NCBI GenBank assembly: GCA_002355935.1
Contig: AP017895.1
Location: 2,418,001-2,482,000, forward strand
Direction of reading: 5' to 3'
Origin: Rothia aeria
Lineage (GTDB): Bacteria; Actinomycetota; Actinomycetes; Actinomycetales; Micrococcaceae
DNA length: 64,000 nt
Shown here: piece after piece, positions 1-9,117 of the stretch
Numbering within the stretch: the stretch's first letter is position 1
How the letters are laid out: every line of letters begins with the position of its first letter
Notes under the pieces: generated by a model
Database searches by the model: none
Seen by the model: the letters and a program-made list of their open reading frames with translations, nothing else
What the model was told of the DNA's origin: nothing
Made by a program: the position numbers and the translations under genes

Positions 1-402
1 GCCAGTGAGGAGAGTCAAAGCATTACTGTCGGTGAGGCGTTCGCGGATAACGGTCACCGTGATGAAGGGGTTGAGCGCGCGCATCGTTTCGGCAGCCGAT
101 TCTGCCTTCGAGTTTCCCGCCCGTGCGTAGCTGTGGATGACCTGCCGGTGCAGGTTTGAGATCTCAATGGAGTCATCGTCGATGATGATAATCTCGCCCA
201 CCCCGGCTCCCGCAAGATAGAGCAGGGCGGGGGCACCAAGCCCACCGGCACCGAGTACAGCAACCCGTGCCGCCTTCAGCTTCAGCTGCCCCGCCATGCC
301 GATTTCGGGCAGAATCAGCTGACGCGCGTAGAAGGCGCGTTCAGCCGCGCTCAACCGGGTCGAGGGCTCCGGCGCGGTTTCGGGGTCTGGGATAAAGCTC
401 AT
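1..402 (-). CDS. moeB: MoeB/ThiF-type adenylyltransferase (N-terminal part, runs off the window)
   Basis: Activates the C-terminal glycine of MoaD as an adenylate so that it can be thiocarboxylated for molybdopterin synthesis. Only the first 134 codons lie in the window. They show the E1-like Rossmann start with the nucleotide-binding glycines (VLGAGGLGAP, about residues 49-58), then an acidic IIIIDDDSIE strand and NLHRQ, all typical of the ThiF/MoeB/HesA family. It is last in a leftward run behind moaE, mogA, moaC and moeA, which favours MoeB or MoeZ (MoeB plus rhodanese) over ThiF. The missing C-terminus would decide between MoeB and MoeZ. Confidence 0.85.
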   Translation of the reverse strand, partial: MSFIPDPETAPEPSTRLSAAERAFYARQLILPEIGMAGQLKLKAARVAVLGAGGLGAPALLYLAGAGVGEIIIIDDDSIEISNLHRQVIHSYARAGNSKAESAAETMRALNPFITVTVIRERLTDSNALTLLTG

Positions 403-439
403 CCTAATAGTGTCTTTCGCGGAAATACGTGTTGAGTTT

Positions 440-928
440 CTAGGTGTCTATGCCCACCCATTCGGTGCTGCCGTCCGTCAGCTCCTGTTCTTTCCAAATG
501 GGAACCTGGGCTTTCACACGGTCGGCCACCGCCTCGCAGGCCTCGAAGGCTCGCCCACGATGTGCTGCAGCGGCAAGCACGGTCAGCGCGGACTCTCCTA
601 TAGCGATGGGACCGACGCGGTGAACCGCCCACAGACGAACCCCCTCCAGCTCATCCGCTACAGACTGCACAACACGCGCAATATATTCTTTCGCCTGCGG
701 ATGCGCACTATAGGACAGCCCGCGCACCGCGCTGCCGTGATCATGGTTGCGTACAATGCCGTCGAATACAACAAGGGCGCCCATGGCCTCTGTCATGACC
801 TGAGCCTTCGCGGCGTTGGCAAGCGGCTCTAGGGCTTCCTCGGTAATATCGGTGAAAATGACAACCGAACCGGTGGGCTCAGCACCGTGCGCCCCGCTGT
901 GGTCGAGCCCCTGCGGCTTAGTGGTCAT
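440..928 (-). CDS. moaE: Molybdopterin synthase catalytic subunit MoaE
   Basis: Large subunit of molybdopterin synthase, which transfers two sulfurs from MoaD thiocarboxylate to cPMP. The 162-residue protein shows the MoaE signatures HPQAKEY, RVGPIAIGE, HRGRAFEACE and the catalytic-lysine stretch KAQVPIWKEQ. The N-terminus is about 20 residues longer than in the E. coli protein. It overlaps the upstream mogA by 11 bases, so the two are probably translationally coupled. The partner MoaD is encoded on the other arm of the locus (6614-6880). Confidence 0.95.
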   Translation of the reverse strand: MTTKPQGLDHSGAHGAEPTGSVVIFTDITEEALEPLANAAKAQVMTEAMGALVVFDGIVRNHDHGSAVRGLSYSAHPQAKEYIARVVQSVADELEGVRLWAVHRVGPIAIGESALTVLAAAAHRGRAFEACEAVADRVKAQVPIWKEQELTDGSTEWVGIDT

Positions 929-1436
929 GGTAGTCCTCCATCTGGCGGCAAATATGTTCCACGAGTGGGTCTAGGGTTTTCACTCCATCTTTAACTCCGC
1001 CGCGCGACCCAGGCAGAGTCATCACGAAGGTTTTATCGATCACGCCCGCAACCCCGCGTGAGAGCACTGCGGAAGATACGTTCTGCAGGCCGTTCGCCCA
1101 GAAAGCATGCATGATTCCGGGGATTTCCTTATCCAGATGCGGGCGTACCGCCTCCACGGTCTGATCGTCCGTGTTCAGCCCGGTACCGCCGCTGGTGAGA
1201 ATAAACGTGGGCAGGTTATTATTCTTCTTCCCATCGGCAATGAGGGTGTTGAAGTAGTCGATAATCTGCCGGTCTTCGATCACGACGGCGTCCGGGGTGT
1301 CGAACCCGCGCGAACGCAGCCACTCGACCGCGATAGGACCCGATTTATCCTCATAGATACCACGGGCGGCGCGAGTAGATGCCACAATAACAAGCCCGGT
1401 CAGATTCTCGGGAAGCTGGATTTCTTCTGCACTCAT
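918..1436 (-). CDS. mog: Molybdopterin adenylyltransferase, MogA/MoaB family
   Basis: Adenylates molybdopterin before metal insertion by MoeA. The 172-residue protein has the MoaB/MogA fold signatures: an N-terminal VIVASTRAARG strand, the LTSGGTGL loop around residue 90 and a C-terminal LPGS loop. The start is an ATG 6-7 bases after a strong AAGGAGG site. It lies between moaC and moaE in a leftward operon and overlaps moaE by 11 bases. MogA and MoaB cannot be separated by eye; in bacteria with two moeA copies MoaB-type proteins do this step. Confidence 0.9.
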   Translation of the reverse strand: MSAEEIQLPENLTGLVIVASTRAARGIYEDKSGPIAVEWLRSRGFDTPDAVVIEDRQIIDYFNTLIADGKKNNNLPTFILTSGGTGLNTDDQTVEAVRPHLDKEIPGIMHAFWANGLQNVSSAVLSRGVAGVIDKTFVMTLPGSRGGVKDGVKTLDPLVEHICRQMEDYHDH

Positions 1437-1484
1437 GGTGTGCCCTCCTTATAGAGTGGTTACTAGTGTGGTGATGCGGCGGGT

Positions 1485-2000
1485 TTACCGATCTGTTACA
1501 GCCCAGTCGCCGGATTTTCCGCCGGATTTCTCTAGTACCCGAATATTGCTGATCACGGCGTATTTATCGACCGCTTTAATCATGTCGAAAATCGTCAGCG
1601 CCGCGGTGGAGACCGCGGTCAGCGCCTCCATTTCAACCCCGGTAACGCCCCGGGTTTTCACCGAAGCCACAATGCGCACAGAATCCTCGCCACGTTCAAA
1701 ATCCAGGGTAATTTTACCCAGGGGCAACGGGTGGCACAGCGGAATAATATCCGGGGTGCGTTTAGCGCCCATAATACCGGCCACACGTGCAACCGGCAGG
1801 GCATCGCCCTTAGGTAAGTCGGCATCAAAAATCTTGGCGATCACATCGGCGCGAGTGTGCACGGTTCCCTCAGCGAGCGCCGTGCGTGTGGTGACGTCTT
1901 TCATCGTCACATCAACCATATGGGCCGACCCGTCGGCGCGCACATGAGTCAAGTCTTGGGCTGGCTGTGCCGCATCGGGGTGAAGATTCTTCTCGGTCAC
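1485..2000 (-). CDS. moaC: Cyclic pyranopterin monophosphate synthase MoaC
   Basis: Converts the MoaA product 3',8-cyclo-GTP into cPMP. The 171-residue protein is of standard length and carries the diagnostic [19 protein letters not shown] and MIKAVDK motifs around the active site. The N-terminus reads as a GTG start eight bases after AAGGA. It sits 48 bases before mogA and 44 bases after moeA in the same leftward operon; its partner moaA is on the divergent arm. Confidence 0.95.
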   Translation of the reverse strand: MTEKNLHPDAAQPAQDLTHVRADGSAHMVDVTMKDVTTRTALAEGTVHTRADVIAKIFDADLPKGDALPVARVAGIMGAKRTPDIIPLCHPLPLGKITLDFERGEDSVRIVASVKTRGVTGVEMEALTAVSTAALTIFDMIKAVDKYAVISNIRVLEKSGGKSGDWAVTDR

Positions 2001-2044
2001 GGTATGTCCTTAAGGTCTGCGTTGGGGTGAGGGTTCAGCCACGT

Positions 2045-3424
2045 TCAGTTATCTGTAAGCCGGATACGGTGGTACCGCACCGCTTCTCCCCCGGTGTACG
2101 TGGTGCCCGGCGCCAGCTCGATGAGCACATCGGCGGTCGCAGCGTGATGCAGCAGATGCGATCCGGGCAAAACATCGGGGTATAGCTCCACCTGGTAGGT
2201 TCCCGGTTCGGATTCAACCATCGTCAGGTTCCCGCGCAAAAATTGGCGTTTATTGGCCGGTGCCGTCAGCGGTTTGTCAATGACGAGCACGCCGCGCGGG
2301 GCATTGTCGAGAGTTGCCATGCGCGAGGCCACCTCGTGCGGGGTGCCGTAGGGGCCGCCCGCACGCAGGTAGGGGCGAAGCATCAGCACATAGGAAATAA
2401 GGGTACTGACGGGGTTGCCGGGGAAAGAAATCATGGGCAGACGGTGCCCGTTGAAATCCAGCACGTTCACGCCCTGTGGCCCGCCGGGCTGCTGGCTCAC
2501 ATGGCCGAACCAACTGAGCGGAATTGGCAGCCCCAAAGACGGTGCTATAGCGATGGCATTGCGCACCACTTCGTATTTGCCGTGGCTGATCCCGCCGGAG
2601 GTAATAATAATATCCGGTGCGAAAGTCTCATATTCTTCCCGCAAATGCTCAATCAGAAGCTCCGGGTCATCCCCAATCGAGATGCGCCGCACCACGGCGC
2701 CGTCTTCGACCAGCATTGAGGTGAGCATGGGGCCGTTCGCATCATAAATCTGGCCGTAGGCGAGGTCGGTGGCCGTATCGTCGCCGTCTTCGGTGAGAGT
2801 GGGGCGAACTTCGTCGCCGCCGGTGCACACCAGCACGCGCGGTCCGCAGGCCACCGTCACGCGGGTGTACCCCTGCGCGGCCAGTGTACCCAGCAGCGCG
2901 GGGGTCACACGCTCGCCAGCGCGCGCAAGAACCTGCCCGGCTACCACGTCTTCGCCACGGCGACGTATAAACTGCCCTTTGGGCGCCTGAGGGAGCCTAA
3001 TTTTTTCGCTGGGACGCCCGAAAGATTCGGGTACGTCGGGATATTCGATGCGCTCAGAATGCTCAACCGGAACCACCGCCACATACCCCTTAGGAATGGG
3101 GGCACCGGTCATAATCGGGTAGGTTAAATCGTCGGATGCGCGCGAACGCTGCAGCGGCCGCCCCGCCGGGATTTCACGCCCCACCGTGAAGATGCGGTTC
3201 TCACGGCTGGCGCCTTCGGCGGTTAGGGCATAACCATCCATCTGGGAGTTATCGAAACTCGGTACATCGAGCCTAGCCAGCACGTCCTGAGCGAGGATGC
3301 GGTTGGTAGCACGCGCCAGTGGCAGGTTTTCGGCGCGACCAATAAAAGTATCACGCAACAAAAGCGCCAGATAGGCGCGATACTCTTCGGTGCTGGGGGT
3401 GCCATCGAACTGGGGCTTGTGCAT
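2045..3424 (-). CDS. moeA: Molybdopterin molybdenumtransferase MoeA (copy 1)
   Basis: Inserts molybdate into adenylated molybdopterin. Length is 459 residues from the ATG at 3424, chosen because GGGAG lies six bases upstream; a TTG at 3436 is possible but has no ribosome site. Visible motifs are PSFDNSQMDGYAL, where the essential Asp lies, IIITSGGISHG of the MogA-like domain 3, and SFPGNPVSTL. The C-terminal domain 4 is present. It lies between modB and moaC. A second, shorter MoeA is encoded at 7738-8963, so this organism may use one per molybdoenzyme class or split the tasks. Confidence 0.95.
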   Translation of the reverse strand: MHKPQFDGTPSTEEYRAYLALLLRDTFIGRAENLPLARATNRILAQDVLARLDVPSFDNSQMDGYALTAEGASRENRIFTVGREIPAGRPLQRSRASDDLTYPIMTGAPIPKGYVAVVPVEHSERIEYPDVPESFGRPSEKIRLPQAPKGQFIRRRGEDVVAGQVLARAGERVTPALLGTLAAQGYTRVTVACGPRVLVCTGGDEVRPTLTEDGDDTATDLAYGQIYDANGPMLTSMLVEDGAVVRRISIGDDPELLIEHLREEYETFAPDIIITSGGISHGKYEVVRNAIAIAPSLGLPIPLSWFGHVSQQPGGPQGVNVLDFNGHRLPMISFPGNPVSTLISYVLMLRPYLRAGGPYGTPHEVASRMATLDNAPRGVLVIDKPLTAPANKRQFLRGNLTMVESEPGTYQVELYPDVLPGSHLLHHAATADVLIELAPGTTYTGGEAVRYHRIRLTDN

Positions 3425-3454
3425 CTGTACTCCCAAACGGTAATAAATTATCTA

Positions 3455-4291
3455 CTAGTTATTGTAAGAGGCTTTGGCACGCAGTTTCTTCACCACGGAA
3501 AATAGGCCGAGCAGACCAAAGATACACAGGTACAGGCTGATGAGCATGAGCGCGCTTCCCAGAGCGCCAGACATATTGCCGCCGCTAATGGCTAGATCAA
3601 TGCTCAGCGGGATGGTCTCGGTTTTGCCTTTGACGTTTCCGGCGAAGGTGACGGTGGCACCGAATTCTCCCAGTGCCCTGGCGAAGGAGAGCAGGAACCC
3701 AGTGGCGATGCCGGGCGCAGCCAGTGGCAGCAGCACCCGGTAGGTGATTTCTGATGCTTTTGCGCCTTCGACTTCGGCAATTTCTTCGTATTCTCGGGGG
3801 ATGGCTTGCAGGGTGGTGACGGCGCTGGCAACGAAGAATGGTAGGGCCACAAAAACTTGGGCAATAATGACGGCGGTGGTGGTGAAGGTGATTTTGATTC
3901 CGGCATCATACAGGGCCGCCCCTATGATGCCTTTACGCCCCCAGAAGAAAAGCAGCCCCAGGCCCGAAACAACGGGAGAGAAAATAATGGGCGTGTAGAT
4001 AATAGCGTAGAGCAGGCTCCCGGCGCCGCGCAGGCGGGAGCGGTCGAGCACTTTGCAGAGTGTGAGCGCCAGGGGGGCACCAATTACACCGCAGATAAGG
4101 GTTGAGATGCTGGCGGTGACCAGTGAGAGCTGGGTGGCTCCGACCACCTCTTCATCAATAATTTCGTGCAGACCCATCCAGGGGATGTTGTACAGCAGCC
4201 CCAGCAGCGGCCCCAGAATAAGAGCTAACCCGATGAGGGAGGGGATGGTGAAATACCACGGTACGACGCTGAAGGTGGTGCGTTTTTTCAC
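3455..4291 (-). CDS. modB: Molybdate ABC transporter permease ModB
   Basis: Membrane subunit of the molybdate importer. The 278-residue protein has about six hydrophobic segments, beginning near residue 13, and the EAA-loop region EEIAEVEGAKASEITYRVLLPLAAPGI that contacts the ATPase. GEFGATVTFAGN near the end is typical of ModB/CysT-type permeases. GTG start with AGGAG upstream. It follows modA by about 100 bases on the same strand. The usual third gene modC is absent here; moeA follows directly. Confidence 0.92.
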   Translation of the reverse strand: MKKRTTFSVVPWYFTIPSLIGLALILGPLLGLLYNIPWMGLHEIIDEEVVGATQLSLVTASISTLICGVIGAPLALTLCKVLDRSRLRGAGSLLYAIIYTPIIFSPVVSGLGLLFFWGRKGIIGAALYDAGIKITFTTTAVIIAQVFVALPFFVASAVTTLQAIPREYEEIAEVEGAKASEITYRVLLPLAAPGIATGFLLSFARALGEFGATVTFAGNVKGKTETIPLSIDLAISGGNMSGALGSALMLISLYLCIFGLLGLFSVVKKLRAKASYNN

Positions 4292-4394
4292 GTGGTCACT
4301 CCTGTGTGGGTGTTACTTACTGGGGTTCTACGATACAGCTGTTGCGGGCGCCTACTGTGGGATAGCGCCCGCAACGGGTGCGGCTGCAGGTTAA

Positions 4395-5207
4395 TTATCG
4401 AGCGGATTCGAAGCCGTGCTCCTTAAGGATTTTCTGGGCCTCGTCGGTGGTGAGCCACTCGTTGAACTTCTTGGCGGCTTCGGAGGAGTTACCTTTTGAG
4501 GTCAGCGCCGAGGGATACTCGTTCTTCTCCACATCGGGCAGGTCTACTGAGCCGAGGTTCTTGCCGTCTTTCTTAGCGGCGGCAAGGTCGGTGGTGTAGA
4601 TGAAGCCCGCATCGGCACTACCGGAGGTGACCTTGGTGGTCACTGCGGCCACATTCGACTCGTTGGTGGCGTTCTTCAGCTCAATATTGTGGTCCTTGAG
4701 TTCCTTATGGGCTAGGGTGCCGCAGGGTACGTCTTCCTTGCAGATGGCCACGGTGCCGTCGGTGTTCTTCAGATCGTCGATGGAGTTGATCTTACCGGGG
4801 TTGCCGTCGGCGGTGACCAGTACCAGCTTATTGGTTGCAATAACCTCGCTCTTGGAGCCTTTGAACTCGTCGAGCTTGGCGGCCTTGTCCATGTTCTTCT
4901 TATCGGCGGTGATGAGGAGATCGGCATCCTCACCCTGCTCAATCTTCTGCACCAGCTTGGAAGAGCCCTCATAGGTGAAGCTGAAGTTCACGTTCGGGTG
5001 CGCCTTCTTGAAAGCAGCTTCCAGGTCTTTCCCGGCGTTGCGCAAAGATGCTGCGGCGAACACCTTCACCTCGCCCGAAACGGAACCAGCGGCTGAAGAG
5101 TCAGCTGAGGCGCTTGATGAGGAGTTCGCGTTGGAGCCGCATCCGGCCAGTGTTAGGGAAGCAGCCAGTGCTGCGCCGACGCCTACGGCTTTGAGGGAGT
5201 TCTTCAT
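4395..5207 (-). CDS. modA: Molybdate-binding lipoprotein ModA
   Basis: Extracellular substrate-binding lipoprotein of the molybdate transporter. The start at 5207 is preceded by AGGAAG and gives a classic lipoprotein signal peptide ending in the lipobox LAGC at about residues 21-24, followed by a Ser/Ala-rich linker. The mature part has VFAAASLRNAGKDLEAAFKK and FTYEGSSKLVQKIEQG, the oxyanion-binding loops of ModA. An upstream ATG at 5270 would put 21 charged residues before the signal peptide and is unlikely. Divergent from moaA. Confidence 0.95.
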   Translation of the reverse strand: MKNSLKAVGVGAALAASLTLAGCGSNANSSSSASADSSAAGSVSGEVKVFAAASLRNAGKDLEAAFKKAHPNVNFSFTYEGSSKLVQKIEQGEDADLLITADKKNMDKAAKLDEFKGSKSEVIATNKLVLVTADGNPGKINSIDDLKNTDGTVAICKEDVPCGTLAHKELKDHNIELKNATNESNVAAVTTKVTSGSADAGFIYTTDLAAAKKDGKNLGSVDLPDVEKNEYPSALTSKGNSSEAAKKFNEWLTTDEAQKILKEHGFESAR

Positions 5208-5401
5208 ACGTGTTCTTCCTTTGCGGTTGGATGAATCGAAGTGAGTGGATACAATGCGAGGTGTCTCCATGTTCTTAGGGTGTGTGCGTGTGCACTGCTT
5301 CGGGGATGTAACTTACCCTTGGCGCACTATCGGTGATTACCCAAAACATGGAATAATTTATATTGTCGCTTTTAGTATGCATATTTTCTATGAAGGTTCC
5401 A
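5208..5401. promoter_or_regulatory. Divergent control region between modA and moaA
   Basis: This 194-base spacer must hold the leftward promoter for modA-modB-moeA-moaC-mogA-moaE-moeB and the rightward one for moaA-moaD. The moaA-proximal 60 bases are strikingly AT-rich against a GC-rich background. I looked for a ModE-like inverted repeat and for a molybdenum-cofactor riboswitch and could not make a convincing case for either. Confidence 0.5.
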
Positions 5402-6610
5402 ATGGCTTACACACCCGGTTCGGGCCGGTCTCAGCTAATCGCTGGCCCCGTGTTACACACCTTAGCTTCTGCTGAGGGTGAGACAGCCGGTTTTGTGACG
5501 CCTCAAAAAATCCAGGCCCCGGATATTAAGCGGCGTAAACCGGCGAATATTAAGAACAGCGGTCCGCTCTTAGACCGCTGGGGTCGTATCGCCACCGACC
5601 TGCGTATTTCTTTGACAGATAAATGTAATCTTCGTTGCATTTATTGCATGCCAGCCGAAGGGCTGCAGTGGCTTCCCAAGAACGATCTGCTCACCGCCGA
5701 CGAGATTGCACGATTAGCCGATATCGCGATCCGTGAGCTCGGTGTTGAGGAGATCCGGTTCACCGGCGGTGAACCGCTGGTTCGCGCCGACCTGGTGGAT
5801 ATTATTGGGCTGATTCACGCCATGCACCCGCAGGTGCCTCTTGCGATCACGACGAACGGCATCGGGCTGGAAAAACGCGCCAAGACGCTGGCAAAAGCCG
5901 GGCTGGCCCGCATCAATGTCTCCCTTGACACGATCTGCCCAGAAACGTTCGCTGAGCTGACCCGCCGCGATAAGCTCGACGCCGTACTGCGTGGCATTGA
6001 TGGTGCAGCGGCGGCCGGGCTGCACCCGATTAAGATTAACGCGGTGCTCATGCCCGGGCTAAACGATACGCAGGCCCCGCAGCTGCTGAAGTGGGCCCTA
6101 GCGGGCGGCTACCAGCTGCGGTTCATTGAGCAGATGCCCCTGGACGCCGATAACCGGTGGACGCGTGAAGGCACTATTACCGCGGCGCAGATACGCGCCA
6201 TGCTCGCCGATGAGTTCACGCTCGGGCCGGTATCTGAAGAACGCGGTGACTCCCCCGCCGCCCTGTGGGAGGTGTACCCGCACGGCACCGCCCTCACCGA
6301 CGGGGTACCCGCTGACGGCACAGCATCCCTGGGGCGGGTAGGTATTATAGCCTCGGTCACCGAATCATTCTGCGGGGCGTGCACCCGCACACGGCTCACC
6401 GCCGACGGTAAAATCCGTTCCTGCCTGTTTTCGGATTCCGAGACCGATCTGCTGCAGCTGCTGCGTTCGGGGGCATCCGATAAAGAGCTGGCGCTGCGCT
6501 GGCGTGAGGGTATGTGGTTTAAGCCGCGCGCCCACGGCAAGGAAGACGCCGATTTCGATATTGAAGAGTTCGCTCAGGCAAGCCGCTCTATGAGCGCGAT
6601 CGGGGGGTAA
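5402..6610 (+). CDS. moaA: GTP 3',8-cyclase MoaA
   Basis: Radical-SAM enzyme starting molybdopterin synthesis from GTP. About 402 residues. The SAM [4Fe-4S] motif CNLRCIYC lies at about residues 75-82, preceded by DLRISLTDK; the second cluster is given by CGACTRTR with a further Cys in IRSCLF. The protein ends in Gly-Gly, as MoaA proteins do. I prefer the ATG at 5402, five bases after GAAGG, over ATGs at 5363 and 5390; the N-terminus is about 50 residues longer than in E. coli. moaD follows after three bases. Confidence 0.95.
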   Translation: MAYTPGSGRSQLIAGPVLHTLASAEGETAGFVTPQKIQAPDIKRRKPANIKNSGPLLDRWGRIATDLRISLTDKCNLRCIYCMPAEGLQWLPKNDLLTADEIARLADIAIRELGVEEIRFTGGEPLVRADLVDIIGLIHAMHPQVPLAITTNGIGLEKRAKTLAKAGLARINVSLDTICPETFAELTRRDKLDAVLRGIDGAAAAGLHPIKINAVLMPGLNDTQAPQLLKWALAGGYQLRFIEQMPLDADNRWTREGTITAAQIRAMLADEFTLGPVSEERGDSPAALWEVYPHGTALTDGVPADGTASLGRVGIIASVTESFCGACTRTRLTADGKIRSCLFSDSETDLLQLLRSGASDKELALRWREGMWFKPRAHGKEDADFDIEEFAQASRSMSAIGG

Positions 6611-6613
6611 GCA

Positions 6614-6880
6614 GTGATTGTCAGGTTTTATGCGGCCGCATGCGCGGCAGCTGGCGTGGATCAGGTGAACATTACGCTCAGCGACCTCGTCTCCCCCACC
6701 CTCGGGGCGCTCGTTCAGGAGCTGGGAGACCGTTACACGGGCACCACCGCCTCCGGGCTGACGTTAGCGCAGGTAATGCAGCAGTGCTCATTCCTGCTCG
6801 ACGGGGTGCGTTCAGAGCACGAGGCGGCTCTCACCGAAGAAACCCGCGTGGATGTGCTTCCCCCCTTCGCGGGCGGCTAA
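6614..6880 (+). CDS. moaD: Molybdopterin synthase sulfur-carrier subunit MoaD
   Basis: Small ubiquitin-like sulfur carrier of molybdopterin synthase. The 88-residue protein has a GTG start three bases after the moaA stop and ends PPFAGG. The terminal Gly-Gly is the site adenylated by MoeB and thiocarboxylated. The fold pattern (IVRFYAAA strand, V-x-V-L-P-P near the end) fits MoaD. It is translationally linked to moaA, whereas its partner moaE is in the opposite arm. Confidence 0.92.
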   Translation: MIVRFYAAACAAAGVDQVNITLSDLVSPTLGALVQELGDRYTGTTASGLTLAQVMQQCSFLLDGVRSEHEAALTEETRVDVLPPFAGG

Positions 6881-7060
6881 ACCGGGTCCTCCATCCCGCC
6901 TCAGGCGCCACCTGCAGGTTCCTATTAAGGGCACTCAACTATTAACTAAAGCGTTCTGTACGGCAGCAGCAGGGATGCCACAATATTCACAAGCGCACAC
7001 CGCGCCGGTACACTTACTGTAGCCATTGCGGCTTACCGAACCACACAATGAGGGTTACGT

Positions 7061-7678
7061 ATGCACACACCGGGTTTCTGCGCCATTATTGTTGCCGGAG
7101 GAAAATCTTCCCGCCTGGGAAACACCCCCAAAGCTGGCCTCTCAAACGGCACGCACACCCTCCTCGACCGGGCCCTCCTGGCGGTTTCTCAAGCCGATGC
7201 CTGCGTGGTTGTAGGCCCCGAAACCCTGCCGGTGCCCAACGATGTACTCCTCACCCGTGAAGACCCGCCGTATTCCGGGCCAGCTGCCGCTATCCACGCC
7301 GGAGCCGAAAAGCTGGCCCAGCACTATTCAGGGATCGGCCGCCCGGCCCCTACCTGGTGCATCATCCTGGGGGTAGACACCCCCAATATCGCCCCGGCGG
7401 TAAGTTTGCTTGCCGAGCATGCGGGGGCCGCCGCCGGGCACGAAACCGGTTTCTGGGGCGTCTGTGACGGCGTCTACCAGCCTCTGGTTGGGATATACCG
7501 TTATGCGCCGCTGCGGCAGGTTTTTTCGGCGGGGAGCACTAACGCCTCCGTGCGCTCGTTCCTCAAGCAGTTGCACCCCCAAGAGGTAGAGCTCAGCCCC
7601 GCCCACACCGCCGACGTGGACACCTGGGAGCAGGCGCGGGCGCTAGGCTTCGACTCCCCACAGTGGAGCAGCTACTAG
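7061..7678 (+). CDS. mobA: Molybdenum cofactor guanylyltransferase MobA
   Basis: Attaches GMP to Mo-molybdopterin, giving the bis-MGD precursor used by nitrate reductase and formate dehydrogenase type enzymes. The 205-residue protein opens with AIIVAGGKSSRLG, the nucleotidyltransferase loop (LxGGxSxRxG), and has the metal-binding Asp in ILGVDTPN. A CGVYQPLVGIYR-like segment in the second half also fits MobA. ATG follows GAGGG. It is 180 bases after moaD and 59 bases before the second moeA. Its presence implies that molybdoenzymes here use the guanine dinucleotide form. Confidence 0.88.
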   Translation: MHTPGFCAIIVAGGKSSRLGNTPKAGLSNGTHTLLDRALLAVSQADACVVVGPETLPVPNDVLLTREDPPYSGPAAAIHAGAEKLAQHYSGIGRPAPTWCIILGVDTPNIAPAVSLLAEHAGAAAGHETGFWGVCDGVYQPLVGIYRYAPLRQVFSAGSTNASVRSFLKQLHPQEVELSPAHTADVDTWEQARALGFDSPQWSSY

Positions 7679-7737
7679 AAACTCCATAACCGCGCACCGC
7701 ATCCGAACCACCCCGCAAGAAACTGAGGTACCCGCCC

Positions 7738-8963
7738 ATGCCGCACCACCATCCTCCCGCCGTTGCCTGGGAGCAGGCACGTAAGAACCTGCACGCCGCC
7801 GGGCTCACGTGCACGGCGGGTACCGATGTTGAGACCCTGCCTCCCAAAGCCGCCATCGGGCGTTACACAGCCGATGATGTGTACTCACTTATGGACGTAC
7901 CCCACTATGATTCCTCAGCAATGGACGGGTACGCCGTATCCGGCACCCCGCCCTGGCTGCTTGTCACCCCCGAATATCCCGACGACGAGCGCGTTAATAT
8001 TCACCGCCTGACAGTGGCGATTGAGCCGGGGCAGGCCACCCCCATCCTCACCGGCGGGCTGCTGCCCCGCGGGGCGCAGGCTATTGTGCGGGAAGAACAC
8101 ACCACACTGAACACGGTAGGAGGTATCACCACCGTGACAATGGCTTCCGGGCATATCCCCCGGCCAATGGCGCCGATATCCGCCGCACCGGGTCCGAGCT
8201 GCCCGCAGGCAGGCTGCTGGTTGAGCGCGGCACGCTCATTACCGCCCGCCTTGCCGCATTTTTGGGGATGAACGGCTTCGACGAAATCCCCGTCTTAGCG
8301 CCCGTTACCGCCCGCTGCGCGTTTACCGGGAACGAGGTTATTACTATCGGTGTGCCAGAGGCCGGGCAGGTGCGGGATGCTTTCGGCGGCTTCCTAGAGG
8401 CAACTCTCGCAACTCAGGGGTGCGCCGCGCTGCCTTCGGCCCGTCTGGCCGATACGGGGCATGATTTCACCACTTTTTTGAACACATCACACGCGCAGGT
8501 GCTGATTTTTACGGGCGGCTCCAGCACCTCCGGGGTGGATATGGTGCGTAAAACCCTCGCCGAGGCTCAGGCAACTTACCTGTTCGAGTCAGTGCAGGTG
8601 CGCCCCGGGCACCCGGCGCTCGCCGCCCGCTTAGCTGACGGGCGTATTGTGCTGGGGTTGCCGGGTAACCCGCTGGCAGCGTACACGGCCTTGTACTCTT
8701 ACCTGCCGCCGCTGCTGGCGGGTATGCGGGGGCTGCCGCTGCCGCCTCTTGATACCGCTGAAATTGCCCAGGACATTCCCGCGCTCACCGCCAGCTCCCA
8801 GCAGCGGCTCATTCCGGCCCTAGTCCGTGAATGCCGGGCGCATCCGCTTCCCAGGCGTGCATCCTATATGCTTTCTGGGCTGTCGAAGGCCACCCACCTG
8901 CTGGTAGCGGATGCCAGCGGGCATACGGCGGGTGATCGTGTGCCGCTGCTGCCGGTGTTTTAG
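7738..8963 (+). CDS. moeA: Molybdopterin molybdenumtransferase MoeA (copy 2), frameshifted
   Basis: Second MoeA, 408 residues if one base is restored. The first frame (7738 on) has VPHYDSSAMDGYAV with the essential Asp. The second frame carries the GADIRRTGSE and ERGTLITARLAAFLG stretches, then TGGSSTSGVDMV and GLPGNPLAAY, to the stop at 8963. The frames join at the C run 8157-8161, where one C is missing. Domain 4 appears shorter than in copy 1, as in the MoeA2 type. Follows mobA. Either a sequencing deletion or a recent pseudogene; the intact second half favours the former. Confidence 0.85.
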
Positions 8964-9117
8964 GGAGGGCCGCTACATCCCCTTCTTTTCCGCCGCAGCA
9001 CACTGTGCTTTTATGGGCGCAGAATAAGCCGAACACCCGGTGTTCTCTCGGAGGATCAAGTGTACAATAACCTTTACGGTTAAGATTGCATACGTATACT
9101 GCAAAGGAGACTTACCC

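Noticed and set aside
5330-5401. ModE operator or molybdenum-cofactor riboswitch upstream of moaA
   Set aside because: The stretch is AT-rich, but I could not find the inverted repeat of ModE sites or a convincing riboswitch fold.
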